Source: UBA7330 sp043554545 (GTDB lineage: Bacteria > Bacteroidota > Bacteroidia > Cytophagales > Cyclobacteriaceae). Taken from it: 64,000 bases of DNA. Below are positions 16,558 to 25,146 of the stretch, one piece after another (position 1 is the first letter of the stretch; every line of letters begins with the position of its first letter). The DNA lies in the NCBI GenBank assembly GCA_043554545.1, contig CP121337.1, positions 3,286,001 through 3,350,000 on the forward strand. Direction: 5' to 3'. The translations under genes were made by a program, and so were the position numbers. Below the pieces are notes generated by a model. The model did not search any database. It had not been told where the DNA came from and saw only the letters and a program-made list of their open reading frames with translations.

Positions 16558-16935
16558 CTAATACATTTTATTGCCATTGGCTGAGGTTTTGGGAATCTCT
16601 TGAATCGCGTCCCAATGTTCACAAATCTTACCAGCTTCATCAAATCGTAAAAAATCCATGGTTACATATTCATCATTCCCTGGCCAGCTTTGGTGAGTGT
16701 GCAAAGCCACAAGGTCTCCCTCAGCAATACACCTGACAAACTCGACTGACTTCACCGGGTACTCTTGCTGCATTTTTTCAAAATATTCAATAAAACCCGC
16801 TGGCTCATCTTTTACCACCGGATTATGCTGGATATATGTTTTTCCGACATATTTTTCTACGGCCAATCTGGGATTTCCATCAAAAGCCATTTGGTAAAAT
16901 GCGATGGCATTTTTCTTATTTTCTTCTAAGTTCAT
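16558..16935 (-). CDS. SnoaL/NTF2-like protein
   Basis: Small alpha+beta barrel protein of the SnoaL-like group, whose members bind or isomerise small molecules. The 125-residue protein contains the usual KKNAIAFYQMAFDG, then KTYIQHNPVVKD, IAEGDLVALHTHQSWPGND and FDEAGKICEHWDAIQEIP. It is full length. It is followed by a secreted MBL-fold gene on the same strand, but about 40 bases separate that upstream reading frame from it and no shared role is evident. Confidence 0.85.
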   Translation of the reverse strand: MNLEENKKNAIAFYQMAFDGNPRLAVEKYVGKTYIQHNPVVKDEPAGFIEYFEKMQQEYPVKSVEFVRCIAEGDLVALHTHQSWPGNDEYVTMDFLRFDEAGKICEHWDAIQEIPKTSANGNKMY

Positions 16936-16972
16936 CAGTCAAAAATATAATTATTCATTTATCAAATTACCC

Positions 16973-18130
16973 TCAATAATTGATCAGAAATCCAGTCCCA
17001 TTGGATTGCAAATAAATGTGGCCATCAGCAACATGTTGTTTACTTATTGTATCCAGAGTAAGGTCATCCTTAGGCTTCCCCCGCTCGGTCTGGTAAATCG
17101 CCACACCAGCATTAATCAACCTTTCCAGGGTTTCTTTGTGTGGATGCCCGTGTTCATTATCATCACCACAGGAGATGATCGCTGCTTTGGGTTTTGTTAT
17201 TTCCAAAAAATCTTCTTCTGAACAGTTATTGGCCCCATGGTGATTCACCTGAAAAGCATCCAGGGTTAGGCGTTGGCTTTCCAAATACTTAGCAATTTCC
17301 TTTTCAATCTTTGCGTTTTCAGCTGCGTATTTTCTCCCATTGATATCCCCACCAATGAAATAGTGGAAGTCTTTGTAATGCATGACAAAAGCAAGCGATT
17401 TTTCGTTTTCCGTATTGACAAACCTCACCTGATTTGATTTTCCTTTTACAAAACCATTAGAAGCCACACATTCCAAAGTAGCTCCACCGCCTAAGTCAAT
17501 AGATGTATTGTCGACATCATCCAGGGTTATTACTTCTTGATGATTCCCCATCTGCCCTGCAATGGTAAGGTATCTTTCATTGTATCCGGTAGGTGCTGAT
17601 CCTGGATCTTTTGGCCCTCTGTCAATAAATTCCAGCACCTTAATGTCATCGCCCAAACCCAATTCATCACTATCAACAATTTTATCTACTGTCCAATCTG
17701 CTTCCCCATCATTATCGTCATCCCCCAACGCTCCGGGAACTTGGTTTAAACCTAAAACAAACGATGACCCATATTTCGTAGTGGTCGGCGTATCATACAG
17801 TAAACCGCCATAATGATCTGAGTGATGATGAGAGCTTACATAGTAGTCCACCTCATCAATCTGCAGATCGACCAGCGCCATCAGGACAACCATGCCTCCA
17901 TCTTTAGATCGATCTGCAATTTCACCGGAGTCATAGATAAGCGTCTTCCGTTTTCCATTGACTATTGGACCTAAAAAAATGGTTGCATCGCCTTGTCCAA
18001 CGTTTAGGTGTATGATGTCGACAGACGCCTCGCCATCAGTAATCAGGTCCTGATTGACCTGTGAATACAGATATGAATGCACCGATGAAATCAATAAGGC
18101 AATCACCAAACACTTTTTTATACATTCCAT
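16973..18130 (-). CDS. Secreted metallo-beta-lactamase-fold protein, ComEC-like
   Basis: A 385-residue exported hydrolase. The N-terminus MECIKKCLVIALLISSV ends in a signal cleavage region near YSQ. The catalytic part starts with IIHLNVGQGDATIF, the ComEC-type variant of the MBL fold, and has the metal motif VSSHHHSDHYGG (HxHxDH), a later FIGGDING strand with a ligand Asp, and FQVNHHGANNCSE. No membrane-channel domain is present, so it is not a DNA uptake ComEC but a free periplasmic or secreted relative, perhaps a phosphodiesterase or nuclease. Substrate unknown. Confidence 0.8.
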   Translation of the reverse strand: MECIKKCLVIALLISSVHSYLYSQVNQDLITDGEASVDIIHLNVGQGDATIFLGPIVNGKRKTLIYDSGEIADRSKDGGMVVLMALVDLQIDEVDYYVSSHHHSDHYGGLLYDTPTTTKYGSSFVLGLNQVPGALGDDDNDGEADWTVDKIVDSDELGLGDDIKVLEFIDRGPKDPGSAPTGYNERYLTIAGQMGNHQEVITLDDVDNTSIDLGGGATLECVASNGFVKGKSNQVRFVNTENEKSLAFVMHYKDFHYFIGGDINGRKYAAENAKIEKEIAKYLESQRLTLDAFQVNHHGANNCSEEDFLEITKPKAAIISCGDDNEHGHPHKETLERLINAGVAIYQTERGKPKDDLTLDTISKQHVADGHIYLQSNGTGFLINY

Positions 18131-18171
18131 TTGACCATAATTTACCCTAAGATCGGGAATCTAAATCAAAC

Positions 18172-18195
18172 AAAAAAAGCCACGATTACGTGGCT
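18172..18195 (-). terminator. Intrinsic terminator of the AhpD-like gene
   Basis: On the minus strand: AGCCACG, four-base loop, CGTGGCT, then seven T. It lies 30 bases beyond the end of the carboxymuconolactone decarboxylase-like gene and before the MBL-fold gene start. Confidence 0.65.
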
Positions 18196-18224
18196 TAATG
18201 ACATATTAGTATATAATGGTCTTT

Positions 18225-18773
18225 TTAAACTCCGACACCTTCTAAAACAGGTGCTTCAGGAAAATCAACAGGTATTTGAGTTGTCCCATTCAAAAAGTTA
18301 GAGACAAACTTATCTCCGATTACCAGAATGATATCTATAACATTTGCTCTTGTATAACCCGCTGCCAGTAATGCATCCACATATTGCTGATCCGGATGAC
18401 TCCTATTTACTGTAGCATTTTTCACATACTTCGCTAAAGCATCATATTTTTCATCAAAAGAAGCTTCTCCACTTCTAATCTCCAATAATTGCTCATCAGT
18501 AAAACCATTCATTTTACCAATTGTAGTATGGGCAGCTAAGCAATACTGACATTCATTTACCTGACTTACGATAAGGTTGATTATCTCCTTTTCCTTCGTA
18601 GTTAAAGTCGTTTTCCTATTTTGAAAGGCCAGGTAGTCACCTAACGCAGTATCATTATGGGCATAACTTGCGTACAAATTAGGAACAAAACCTATGTTTT
18701 TTTTCAGGTTATCAAAAATCACCTGATTTTCCTCACTTACTTCTTCTCTTGTTGGAACATTAAAATTTGTCAT
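18225..18773 (-). CDS. Carboxymuconolactone decarboxylase / AhpD-like peroxidase-related protein
   Basis: Thiol-dependent antioxidant-type protein of the CMD superfamily, 182 residues. The redox motif is NECQYCLAAHT (CxxC with the downstream His), preceded by the usual TLTTKEKEIINLIVSQV. The C-terminal VIGDKFVSNFLNGTTQIPVDF is shared with the peroxidase-related CMD group. Encoded directly downstream of an AraC-family regulator on the same strand (91-base gap), which may control it. Confidence 0.85.
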   Translation of the reverse strand: MTNFNVPTREEVSEENQVIFDNLKKNIGFVPNLYASYAHNDTALGDYLAFQNRKTTLTTKEKEIINLIVSQVNECQYCLAAHTTIGKMNGFTDEQLLEIRSGEASFDEKYDALAKYVKNATVNRSHPDQQYVDALLAAGYTRANVIDIILVIGDKFVSNFLNGTTQIPVDFPEAPVLEGVGV

Positions 18774-18864
18774 TGTATTAAAGTGTTTAAGTTTTTTAAA
18801 TTGTTATACAAGAGCAAACGCCACTTAGAAGTCCAGGTCAGTGATCATACTTCCCGACTTACTG

Positions 18865-19758
18865 TTAATTCTTCCCTATTTTTAAATTACCAGCGGTTTT
18901 AAAGGCCTGAGGTGTCATTTGAGTTGCTCTTTTGAACAATTTATGAAAGGGACCATCATCCTGATATCCGAGTTGGTAGGCAACTTCCTTCACTGAGTAA
19001 TCTGTATATATGAGCAATCTTTTAGCCTCCATAACTATTCTATTATGAATCAATTGTAACGGCGATGAGCCATCCAACTTTGTAAAGGTATTGGCTAATG
19101 TCTTTGGGGATTTATAAAGCATATCGGCATAGTCTGAAACCTGCTTGTGTGTTTTATAATGCTTATCAAGCAGTATATTAAATTGTCTAATCAGCTCAAT
19201 TTCAGTACTTGATGACCGTTCTTCAAAGAGCTGATTTTTTGCCAACCTGGTCACTTTAATGATGAGTCTTTTCAATAGCATTTGTAACATCTCACTTTGT
19301 ATGTTGTCTCTGTTTTGAAATTCTTCTTCGAAAACCTGATGTAGCAGATCAAATTTTGACTTTTCTTCCTCAGGTATGGATACAATGGGCACCTGATGAT
19401 TTCCATAGAACAGCATTCCATTACATGACACCTCATCATCATGATCTTTGATACAATAAAACTCCCGGTTGAAATTAAAGGATGTCAAAGACGAGTTTTT
19501 AATATCAATTTTTAACTTTTGAAGATAGGTGACCGTGAAAATCTGCCCTTGCCTAATTGTATAAGGTTGCTCATCCAGCTTAATTGAAATTGGGTGTGCC
19601 GATTGGTTCCAGAAAATGGTGAATAGCTCTTTTATATCTTCCAGGTACCGGGAGTCACGCTGGTGATCATTGGTCATCGAAAAGTAAGCATTGATTCGGT
19701 CTTCTTTGAATAAATAGAGCATAACCTGTTTACAGATATTGAATGTGGCTGGTTGCAA
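18865..19758 (-). CDS. AraC-family transcriptional regulator
   Basis: Regulator of 297 residues. The N-terminal two thirds is a cupin-like sensor (QPYTIRQGQIFTVTYLQKL, NREFYCIKDHDD); the last 100 residues hold two helix-turn-helix units: VSDYADMLYKSPKTLANTF and YSVKEVAYQLGYQDDGPFHKLFK, followed by TPQAFK. Internal Met codons at residues 13 and 27 are alternative starts. It precedes the AhpD-like gene on the same strand, so that gene is its most likely target. Confidence 0.9.
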   Translation of the reverse strand: MQPATFNICKQVMLYLFKEDRINAYFSMTNDHQRDSRYLEDIKELFTIFWNQSAHPISIKLDEQPYTIRQGQIFTVTYLQKLKIDIKNSSLTSFNFNREFYCIKDHDDEVSCNGMLFYGNHQVPIVSIPEEEKSKFDLLHQVFEEEFQNRDNIQSEMLQMLLKRLIIKVTRLAKNQLFEERSSSTEIELIRQFNILLDKHYKTHKQVSDYADMLYKSPKTLANTFTKLDGSSPLQLIHNRIVMEAKRLLIYTDYSVKEVAYQLGYQDDGPFHKLFKRATQMTPQAFKTAGNLKIGKN

Positions 19759-19867
19759 AAAAGCCTGAAAACTGAGTAAAAGGTTGGATTGAAGACAATT
19801 GGGACTTTACTGATCTTCAGTGCTCCCAGCTAAATCTATGAACTCTCAAATCTAATTATCACTAATT

Positions 19868-21373
19868 TTACAATTCACTGTTCAAAATCACCTTACCTCC
19901 ACTTAACTCCAACACATGTGTCAGACTATCCGGCACCTCCTCCTGAAAATGACTCACATAAATGAGGGTAATTTCCGTAGCCAGACAAATAGCTTCTATT
20001 ATGTTTTTGAAAACCGCTTGCTGATCAACATCGAGACCCTGGCAGGGCTCATCCAGTATCAATAAAGGTGGCCGCTTCACCATCGCTCTTGCCAGCAAAC
20101 ACAGCCGCTGTATACTTTCAGGAACACTTTTGAACAATTTCTGCTTATAGTCGCCGATGCCCAGTAATTCCATCCAGGAAATTGCTGTTTTGAGCTTTTC
20201 AGGGTTTGAAGGTCTGAACAAACCCATGGTATCATAAAACCCTGATTCTATCACCCTGCTGCAGGTGCTATGACCCGGGAAGTATTGAAAAAGCTCAGCG
20301 GAAACAAAACCAATCTTTCCCTTTATGTCCCAGATGCTTTCCCCTGTACCTCTCATCTTTCCGAAGAGGGAGATGTCATGTGCATAAGATTGAGGGTTAT
20401 CCGCATTGACCAGACTCAAAAGGGTAGATTTTCCAGCGCCATTGTGCCCCTTAAGGAGCCAACGTTCCCCCGCGTTAACTTTCCAGCTAACATCATCCAG
20501 GATAATATTGTCATCATAGCGAATGGTGACTTTTTTGATATCAAAAATTGCTGGAGAATCGACACTTAGATTGGGAACTAACTCCTTTATCTTACTTTCA
20601 TTCGGCTTCAGGGCATCTCTATGTATCAGTAATGCTGGATTGAACTCACGCTTCTCAAGGTAATGTAGTTTCTTGTCCTGAATCACAGCGACATGGGTCA
20701 TAATCTCCGGAATTTCTCCTGGGGATGTTGTCATAATGATCGTAATACCTGAGTCTGCCAGCTCTATTAGCAAATCATTGAACCCACTGCGTGTAGTAGG
20801 ATCAAGCCCGGTCAGTGGGTTGTCCAGCAACAAGAGTCTTGGATTTTTAATCAAAGCAGAAGCCAACAACAGCCTTTTGGTTTCCCCATTACTCAGTTTA
20901 ATCAATTGCTTTTGATGCAGGGAACGTAGATTTAAGCGTTCTTCAAGCCTATCAAGCGTCCAGCTCCCTGGTTCATGCTCAGACTGCACCCTTTGGAGAT
21001 GGCTACCTACCATTTCCACTGTATCTGAATCCGCGGAATTATATCGCTGCTGATAGTATAGGTTAGAAGAAGTGTTTGTCAGATCATTGAAGGAATGTTT
21101 AGATGGGACCAAGGCAATGAAGTATTTGAAGGAAAACATGGGATCTTCATGTTTTTCTGCCATAATCTGTTCAAAAAGTGGATGACTAACCGCTCCACCT
21201 CCTAAGTAGGATTTCCTTCCAATTGCGTCTAACAAAGAACTCTTGCCAGATCCGGCTGGCCCAACAATTGCCAGGTGCTCTCCTTTTAAAACCTTGAAGG
21301 TGATATCATTGATAAGCAAGTTTCCAGCTCTTTGTAAGCTTGCATTAGAAAAGTGCAGTATAGTATCGCTCAT
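19868..21373 (-). CDS. Tandem ABC ATPase, ModF-like
   Basis: Soluble protein with two ABC nucleotide-binding domains in one 501-residue chain. Domain 1: Walker A GPAGSGKSS (residues 38-46), signature KLSNGETKRLLLASAL, Walker B NPRLLLLDNPLTGLD. Domain 2 (from about 270): Walker A GHNGAGKST, Walker B RPPLLILDEPCQGLD, H-loop YVSHFQEEVPD; its signature is degenerate (VPESIQRLCLLARAM). This layout matches ModF/PhrA proteins, which have no membrane partner of their own. The role in the family is not firmly established, and no other molybdate transport gene is adjacent, though a molybdoenzyme lies 8 kb away. Confidence 0.8.
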   Translation of the reverse strand: MSDTILHFSNASLQRAGNLLINDITFKVLKGEHLAIVGPAGSGKSSLLDAIGRKSYLGGGAVSHPLFEQIMAEKHEDPMFSFKYFIALVPSKHSFNDLTNTSSNLYYQQRYNSADSDTVEMVGSHLQRVQSEHEPGSWTLDRLEERLNLRSLHQKQLIKLSNGETKRLLLASALIKNPRLLLLDNPLTGLDPTTRSGFNDLLIELADSGITIIMTTSPGEIPEIMTHVAVIQDKKLHYLEKREFNPALLIHRDALKPNESKIKELVPNLSVDSPAIFDIKKVTIRYDDNIILDDVSWKVNAGERWLLKGHNGAGKSTLLSLVNADNPQSYAHDISLFGKMRGTGESIWDIKGKIGFVSAELFQYFPGHSTCSRVIESGFYDTMGLFRPSNPEKLKTAISWMELLGIGDYKQKLFKSVPESIQRLCLLARAMVKRPPLLILDEPCQGLDVDQQAVFKNIIEAICLATEITLIYVSHFQEEVPDSLTHVLELSGGKVILNSEL

Positions 21374-21510
21374 AAATGTTTGCTAGTCTCTTTTGGGTAA
21401 TGCCATATCATTGGGATTATTTCTAAAGTTTTACTAGCCTGGTAAATCATTTCACCAGCGGTTTTTATAAATAATCTAATGATTAATAAGAATAGCCCGC
21501 AAGTTATATA

Positions 21511-21618
21511 ATGGCTAATAAGACCTCGTTTGTTATTAACAAAAAAGAAGAAGATCGACTTTTATTAATCGTCTTCGCTGTGCTTCAGCTTTACACCATC
21601 CTACTAATAGGCTTTTAA
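21511..21618 (+). CDS. Possible 35-aa membrane peptide
   Basis: Short frame with a basic N-terminus (MANKTSFVINKKEEDR) and one hydrophobic helix (LLLIVFAVLQLYTILLIGF). It stands alone in the 567-base gap between the ModF-like gene and the coiled-coil gene. The amphipathic-then-hydrophobic pattern is protein-like, but no other support exists. The remainder of the gap (21619-21941) is AT-rich with no recognisable element. Confidence 0.35.
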   Translation: MANKTSFVINKKEEDRLLLIVFAVLQLYTILLIGF

Positions 21619-21941
21619 CAAACTTAAAATTTACCAGAAAAACAGGAAGCATAAAGCATCCCGGGAGATTCATTTTATTCTACTATCGGTTCGACTGAGT
21701 AACCATAACCTCCTAATACAGATCAGTTTATAGCTTAAAATAAATTGATATTATCCTATTTTTTATAAATATATTCACAAAAAATACAACTATTCTATAA
21801 TCACGGCGTTACTTATCTACAAATGTCTCTTTCACCGGAGAGCCATTTCGTCTTCGCCAGAACTCACGTTTTTATTCTTATATCAAGTACACTACTCAGT
21901 GTGAGCAGTGAGTTAAATTTTATTACCTAAACCCTAAACAT

Positions 21942-23159
21942 ATGTATGAAGTAGAAAATCCAATTGTTGATGAAGTCGTCCGAAAAAATGGTTATGCGAA
22001 GGACGTTGTGGTCACTCATAATATCGATCGTGTGAACTTATATGATTTCGGATATGAGAAGTCAGGCGCCGTAAAAGGTGACCCTGATGTGTATGCAGGC
22101 TATCTGCAACGAATCCTCAATGGAGACCTGGTAACGGAAGATTACAAAGGCCTGAGCGAAGAGGAAAAGAAAGAGCGAAAAACACTGATCAAGGAACTTG
22201 AAGCTCAGCTCAAGGAAATAGAGGCTGAAAACAGCAAGTTTGATGAGCAGATTGAGAAAAAAGAAAAGGCAATCGAAGACCATCGAAATGACCTCCTCAA
22301 GCTGAGAGAAGCAAGAGCCAATGATGCTGAAAAGCTCAAGAAAGAAAGCTTTTCCCCATTCAAATTCACGATCAACCTGTTCATATTGGTTGCTTTGTCT
22401 GTATACCTCTTCTTCTTTTATATATCAGCTGGTTTCAAAGCGCTTTATGTAGATTTTGAAGCGATCGCTGAAAGTATTGCCTCGGGTACCGGGACTGGAA
22501 GTATCATGCCAAATGCGTACGAGCTAAGTCAGGCCATACAATACAACTTCATGCTCATACTCATTCCTTTCGTCTTTTATGCTTTTGGATGGGCCTTTCA
22601 TGTCCTGCTGGACAGTGGGAGAAAACAAAAGTATTTCCTATTGGGAGGATTGATCAGTGTCACCTTTGCCGTCGACTTTCTATTGGCCATGATCATTCAT
22701 ACCAATACGGAACAGGCCAAAGAATTGATGGGCCTTGCGACTACGCATTGGACCCAAAGTTCTACCTTCTTTATTATCCTCTCCTTGGGATTCCTTGTTT
22801 ATGTCATCTGGAGTATTTTGTTGGATTCTTTGCTTAGAGAATGGGACAAAAAACACGTGACTGGAAATATTAAAAAAATCATCAAACACAAAAGAGATGA
22901 CATCAAACAATTAAAAGCCAAGCAAACTGACACTATAGAGATCAAACAGATGATTACAGACTATCGTGAGGACATCGCCACGGTCATGTATGGTAACCTC
23001 AAAAAATACCTGGATCAGTTTAGTTCGGGATGGATTAGCTATCTCTCTCCAGCTAACATGAAATCCGTGAAGGAACAGTGTAAAGTCATCAAAAAAGACT
23101 TTGAAGAAAAACATCAGATCAAATCAGGCACCGTGAAAGTGGTAAGTAAAAGAGCCTGA
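21942..23159 (+). CDS. Coiled-coil membrane protein of unknown function
   Basis: Not recognised. The 405 residues divide into: a soluble N-terminus (1-65) with DVVVTHNIDRVNLYDFGYEK; a charged coiled coil (about 70-138, dense in K and E); four hydrophobic helices (about 140-160, 205-225, 232-250, 272-293); and a second charged helical region (about 300-350) before a basic C-terminus. The helices suggest an inner-membrane anchor with both long helical arms on the cytoplasmic side. A lipoprotein gene with a vWA-like fold follows after 32 bases on the same strand, so the two very likely act together. No similar pair is known to me. Confidence 0.7.
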   Translation: MYEVENPIVDEVVRKNGYAKDVVVTHNIDRVNLYDFGYEKSGAVKGDPDVYAGYLQRILNGDLVTEDYKGLSEEEKKERKTLIKELEAQLKEIEAENSKFDEQIEKKEKAIEDHRNDLLKLREARANDAEKLKKESFSPFKFTINLFILVALSVYLFFFYISAGFKALYVDFEAIAESIASGTGTGSIMPNAYELSQAIQYNFMLILIPFVFYAFGWAFHVLLDSGRKQKYFLLGGLISVTFAVDFLLAMIIHTNTEQAKELMGLATTHWTQSSTFFIILSLGFLVYVIWSILLDSLLREWDKKHVTGNIKKIIKHKRDDIKQLKAKQTDTIEIKQMITDYREDIATVMYGNLKKYLDQFSSGWISYLSPANMKSVKEQCKVIKKDFEEKHQIKSGTVKVVSKRA

Positions 23160-23191
23160 TATCCAACTTAAAAAACTAAAATTATTAAATC

Positions 23192-23974
23192 ATGAGAATC
23201 ATAAAAAACCAAATACCCTTGTTTTTTGCTGGACTCTTTCTCTTCGTGTCGAGTTGTCAAACACCTCAAGAGAAAAAAAACCAACTACAGACAAAACATA
23301 ATTATATCATCCTCCTTGATCTATCGGACAGATTGATTGTTCAGAATGAACAACCAACACGAGATAAACAGTTGATCAATCATCTCTATCAGGAGTTCGA
23401 AGAGAAGGTCAAAAACTCACTATATATCAAATCCAGGGATGAAATAAAAGTTGTGGTTGCGCCTCAAAAGGGATCTAATTTAAGACGTGATGTCTTTGAA
23501 GATCGCCTGTATATAAACATGGATAACATCTCCATGATCAACAGAAAGAAAGGCGAAAAAGAAAGAAAAGAAAATTTTATGGCCAATCTTGATTCCTTAT
23601 ATCAGGAGGCCATTTATAGTCGTACACCTGAAGATTACTATGGGGCAGATATCTGGAAGTATTTCTATGAAGACTTAAAAGTTGATTATTCAAGAGATAC
23701 ACTGGTAGAAAATTATCTATTCATCCTTACAGATGGCTATCCAATTGTAGGCAAGAATCAGGTTAAGTTACAGGATGTCAAACAGCAATTTCCTGATTTG
23801 CACATAGTCCTTTTGGAGGCATCTCCCAGGCAAAAAGACCTGGAATGGGACCGCGTAATGACCGTTTGGGAAGACTGGTTTAATCAAATTGAGATCAATC
23901 AATACACCATGATTAAACGGGGCGCTATCCGTAAAGAAATGGAACAGATTGAAGGGGTAATCAAGGGTACCTAG
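23192..23974 (+). CDS. vWA-like lipoprotein
   Basis: Exported 260-residue protein with lipobox FVSSC (Cys22). After a short linker, NYIILLDLSDRLIV sits where the first strand of a von Willebrand A domain would carry its DxSxS metal site; here the last Ser is replaced (DLSDR). A later strand ENYLFILTDGYPIVG supplies the usual TDG. Long charged stretches lie between (KGEKERKENFMANLDSLY). It follows the coiled-coil membrane protein and is closed by a strong terminator, so the two form a complete operon. Probably a binding or tethering protein on the periplasmic face; assignment to vWA is by motif only. Confidence 0.65.
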   Translation: MRIIKNQIPLFFAGLFLFVSSCQTPQEKKNQLQTKHNYIILLDLSDRLIVQNEQPTRDKQLINHLYQEFEEKVKNSLYIKSRDEIKVVVAPQKGSNLRRDVFEDRLYINMDNISMINRKKGEKERKENFMANLDSLYQEAIYSRTPEDYYGADIWKYFYEDLKVDYSRDTLVENYLFILTDGYPIVGKNQVKLQDVKQQFPDLHIVLLEASPRQKDLEWDRVMTVWEDWFNQIEINQYTMIKRGAIRKEMEQIEGVIKGT

Positions 23975-24040
23975 CTGGCGAGACTATTGTGAAAGTCAGG
24001 TAGCTATTTCATCCTTTACCTAAAGCAATTTGAAAAGCAT

Positions 24041-24075
24041 AAAAAAAGGCCTGTGAAATCACAGGCCTTTAATTC
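24041..24075. terminator. Bidirectional intrinsic terminator
   Basis: Stem AAAGGCCTGTGA / TCACAGGCCTTT with a two-base loop, A run before and Ts after. It lies between the convergent vWA-like lipoprotein and beta-barrel genes. Confidence 0.75.
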
Positions 24076-24090
24076 AAAAATTTTTCTTAC

Positions 24091-24597
24091 TTAAAGCTTG
24101 AGCGTAACTCCAAGTTTACCGCCTGAAGCAACACCCCCTCCAAATTCAAGGTTTACACCAAATTTGTCTGAGAAAAAGTATCGACCACCGATTTGTCCTA
24201 CAACTCCTAATGCTGAATTCTGATTTCCAATATAGTCATTGGGAGAAGACCAGATATAATAACCCATCGTAAGACCCGCATAAAGATCCCATTCCGGATC
24301 AAGATCAATCAAGGAGTTAAAATGATAGTTTCCGTTGAAGCCAAGCACAAAAATGGAGTGGTTATAGTTTACAGCACCAAACCGCTCTGAATAACTCCTA
24401 AAAGAAACCATTGGTCCAACGGTGATGTCTGGATGCACACCAAAATCAACACCCACATACACAGGGACGCCCCATGTAGAGATACCAACACCTGCATTTA
24501 ATTGCTTATTTCCTTTACCCAAAGAACCCTGAGAAAAGGCATCTGAAAATGCAAAGAGGGTAATAATAATTAAGACTGCTAACGCGCGAACATTCAT
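24091..24597 (-). CDS. Small outer-membrane beta-barrel protein
   Basis: Exported 168-residue protein. The signal peptide MNVRALAVLIIITLFAFSDA ends near FSQ. The mature part is a series of short alternating strands (AGVGISTWGVPVYVGVDFGV, then VGPMVSFRS, SIFVLGFNGNYHF, LYAGLTMGYYIW, AVGQIGGRYFFSD-type segments) ending in GKLGVTLKL, as in eight-stranded OmpX/OmpA-like porin folds. Role unknown. Confidence 0.8.
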   Translation of the reverse strand: MNVRALAVLIIITLFAFSDAFSQGSLGKGNKQLNAGVGISTWGVPVYVGVDFGVHPDITVGPMVSFRSYSERFGAVNYNHSIFVLGFNGNYHFNSLIDLDPEWDLYAGLTMGYYIWSSPNDYIGNQNSALGVVGQIGGRYFFSDKFGVNLEFGGGVASGGKLGVTLKL

Positions 24598-24680
24598 AAC
24601 TTATGTTTTTTATTATTTGCTAAAAGATGCAAATCTAATAGGATTAAATACACTTTGAAGCATTAGCGTAAAAGTAAATC

Positions 24681-25106
24681 TTACATCCTCAAAATTGTTT
24701 CTGTCTGATTTAAAAGTGAATTAAGCTTTAAGAATCCTTCACACTCCAGGCCCAACAAATCAAAAGTGGATGGCAACCTGACCCACCCGACCCATTCAGG
24801 AGCACATAAACCATCCTGGACACAACCTCCAATCTGGATAAAGTAAATGTGAGCGGGTATAAAAGCTATTAACATCGCAATGATCAGGTAGGCCGCAACT
24901 TTTCTGGTACGGGGCAGTAAAATGGCAATGGCCAACCCTATTTCAATAACACCTGATAGGACGTTAATTAAAACATAATCAGGTAAATACGGGGGTATGA
25001 GCGCTAAATAAAACTCCGGATTGATGAAATGATTGACCCCTGCAACAAAATAAAAAACAGACAGCGTGTAAAGACTTAACCTATCAAAAATGCCTTTTAG
25101 TTTCAT
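24681..25106 (-). CDS. DoxX/MauE-like membrane protein, C-terminus frameshifted
   Basis: Four-helix membrane protein of the DoxX group (family members are linked to thiol or sulphur redox in membranes). The start MKLKGIFDRLSLYTL at 25106 fits the family; 25130 would add eight residues. Helices: YTLSVFYFVAGVNHFINPEF, VLSGVIEIGLAIAIL, AAYLIIAMLIAFIPAHIYF, then PEWVGWVRLPS. Family members continue with a final Trp-rich helix, but this frame turns into a charged tail. The next frame reads LICWAWSVKDS and stops at 24728, so removing one T from the TTTT run near 24764 restores a normal end. Either a real mutation or a sequence error. Confidence 0.75.
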   Translation of the reverse strand: MKLKGIFDRLSLYTLSVFYFVAGVNHFINPEFYLALIPPYLPDYVLINVLSGVIEIGLAIAILLPRTRKVAAYLIIAMLIAFIPAHIYFIQIGGCVQDGLCAPEWVGWVRLPSTFDLLGLECEGFLKLNSLLNQTETILRM

Positions 25107-25146
25107 GCCTCTTCTCCGGAAATAAAGCAATTAGCAGCTATGCACC

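Noticed and set aside
16973..18130. Competence protein ComEC
   Set aside because: Only the metallo-beta-lactamase-like part is present; the membrane channel and OB domains are missing.
19868..21373. ABC-F ribosome protection or Uup-type protein
   Set aside because: Two ATPase domains are present, but the linker and signature motifs (first LSNGE, second degenerate) and overall layout fit ModF/PhrA better than ABC-F.
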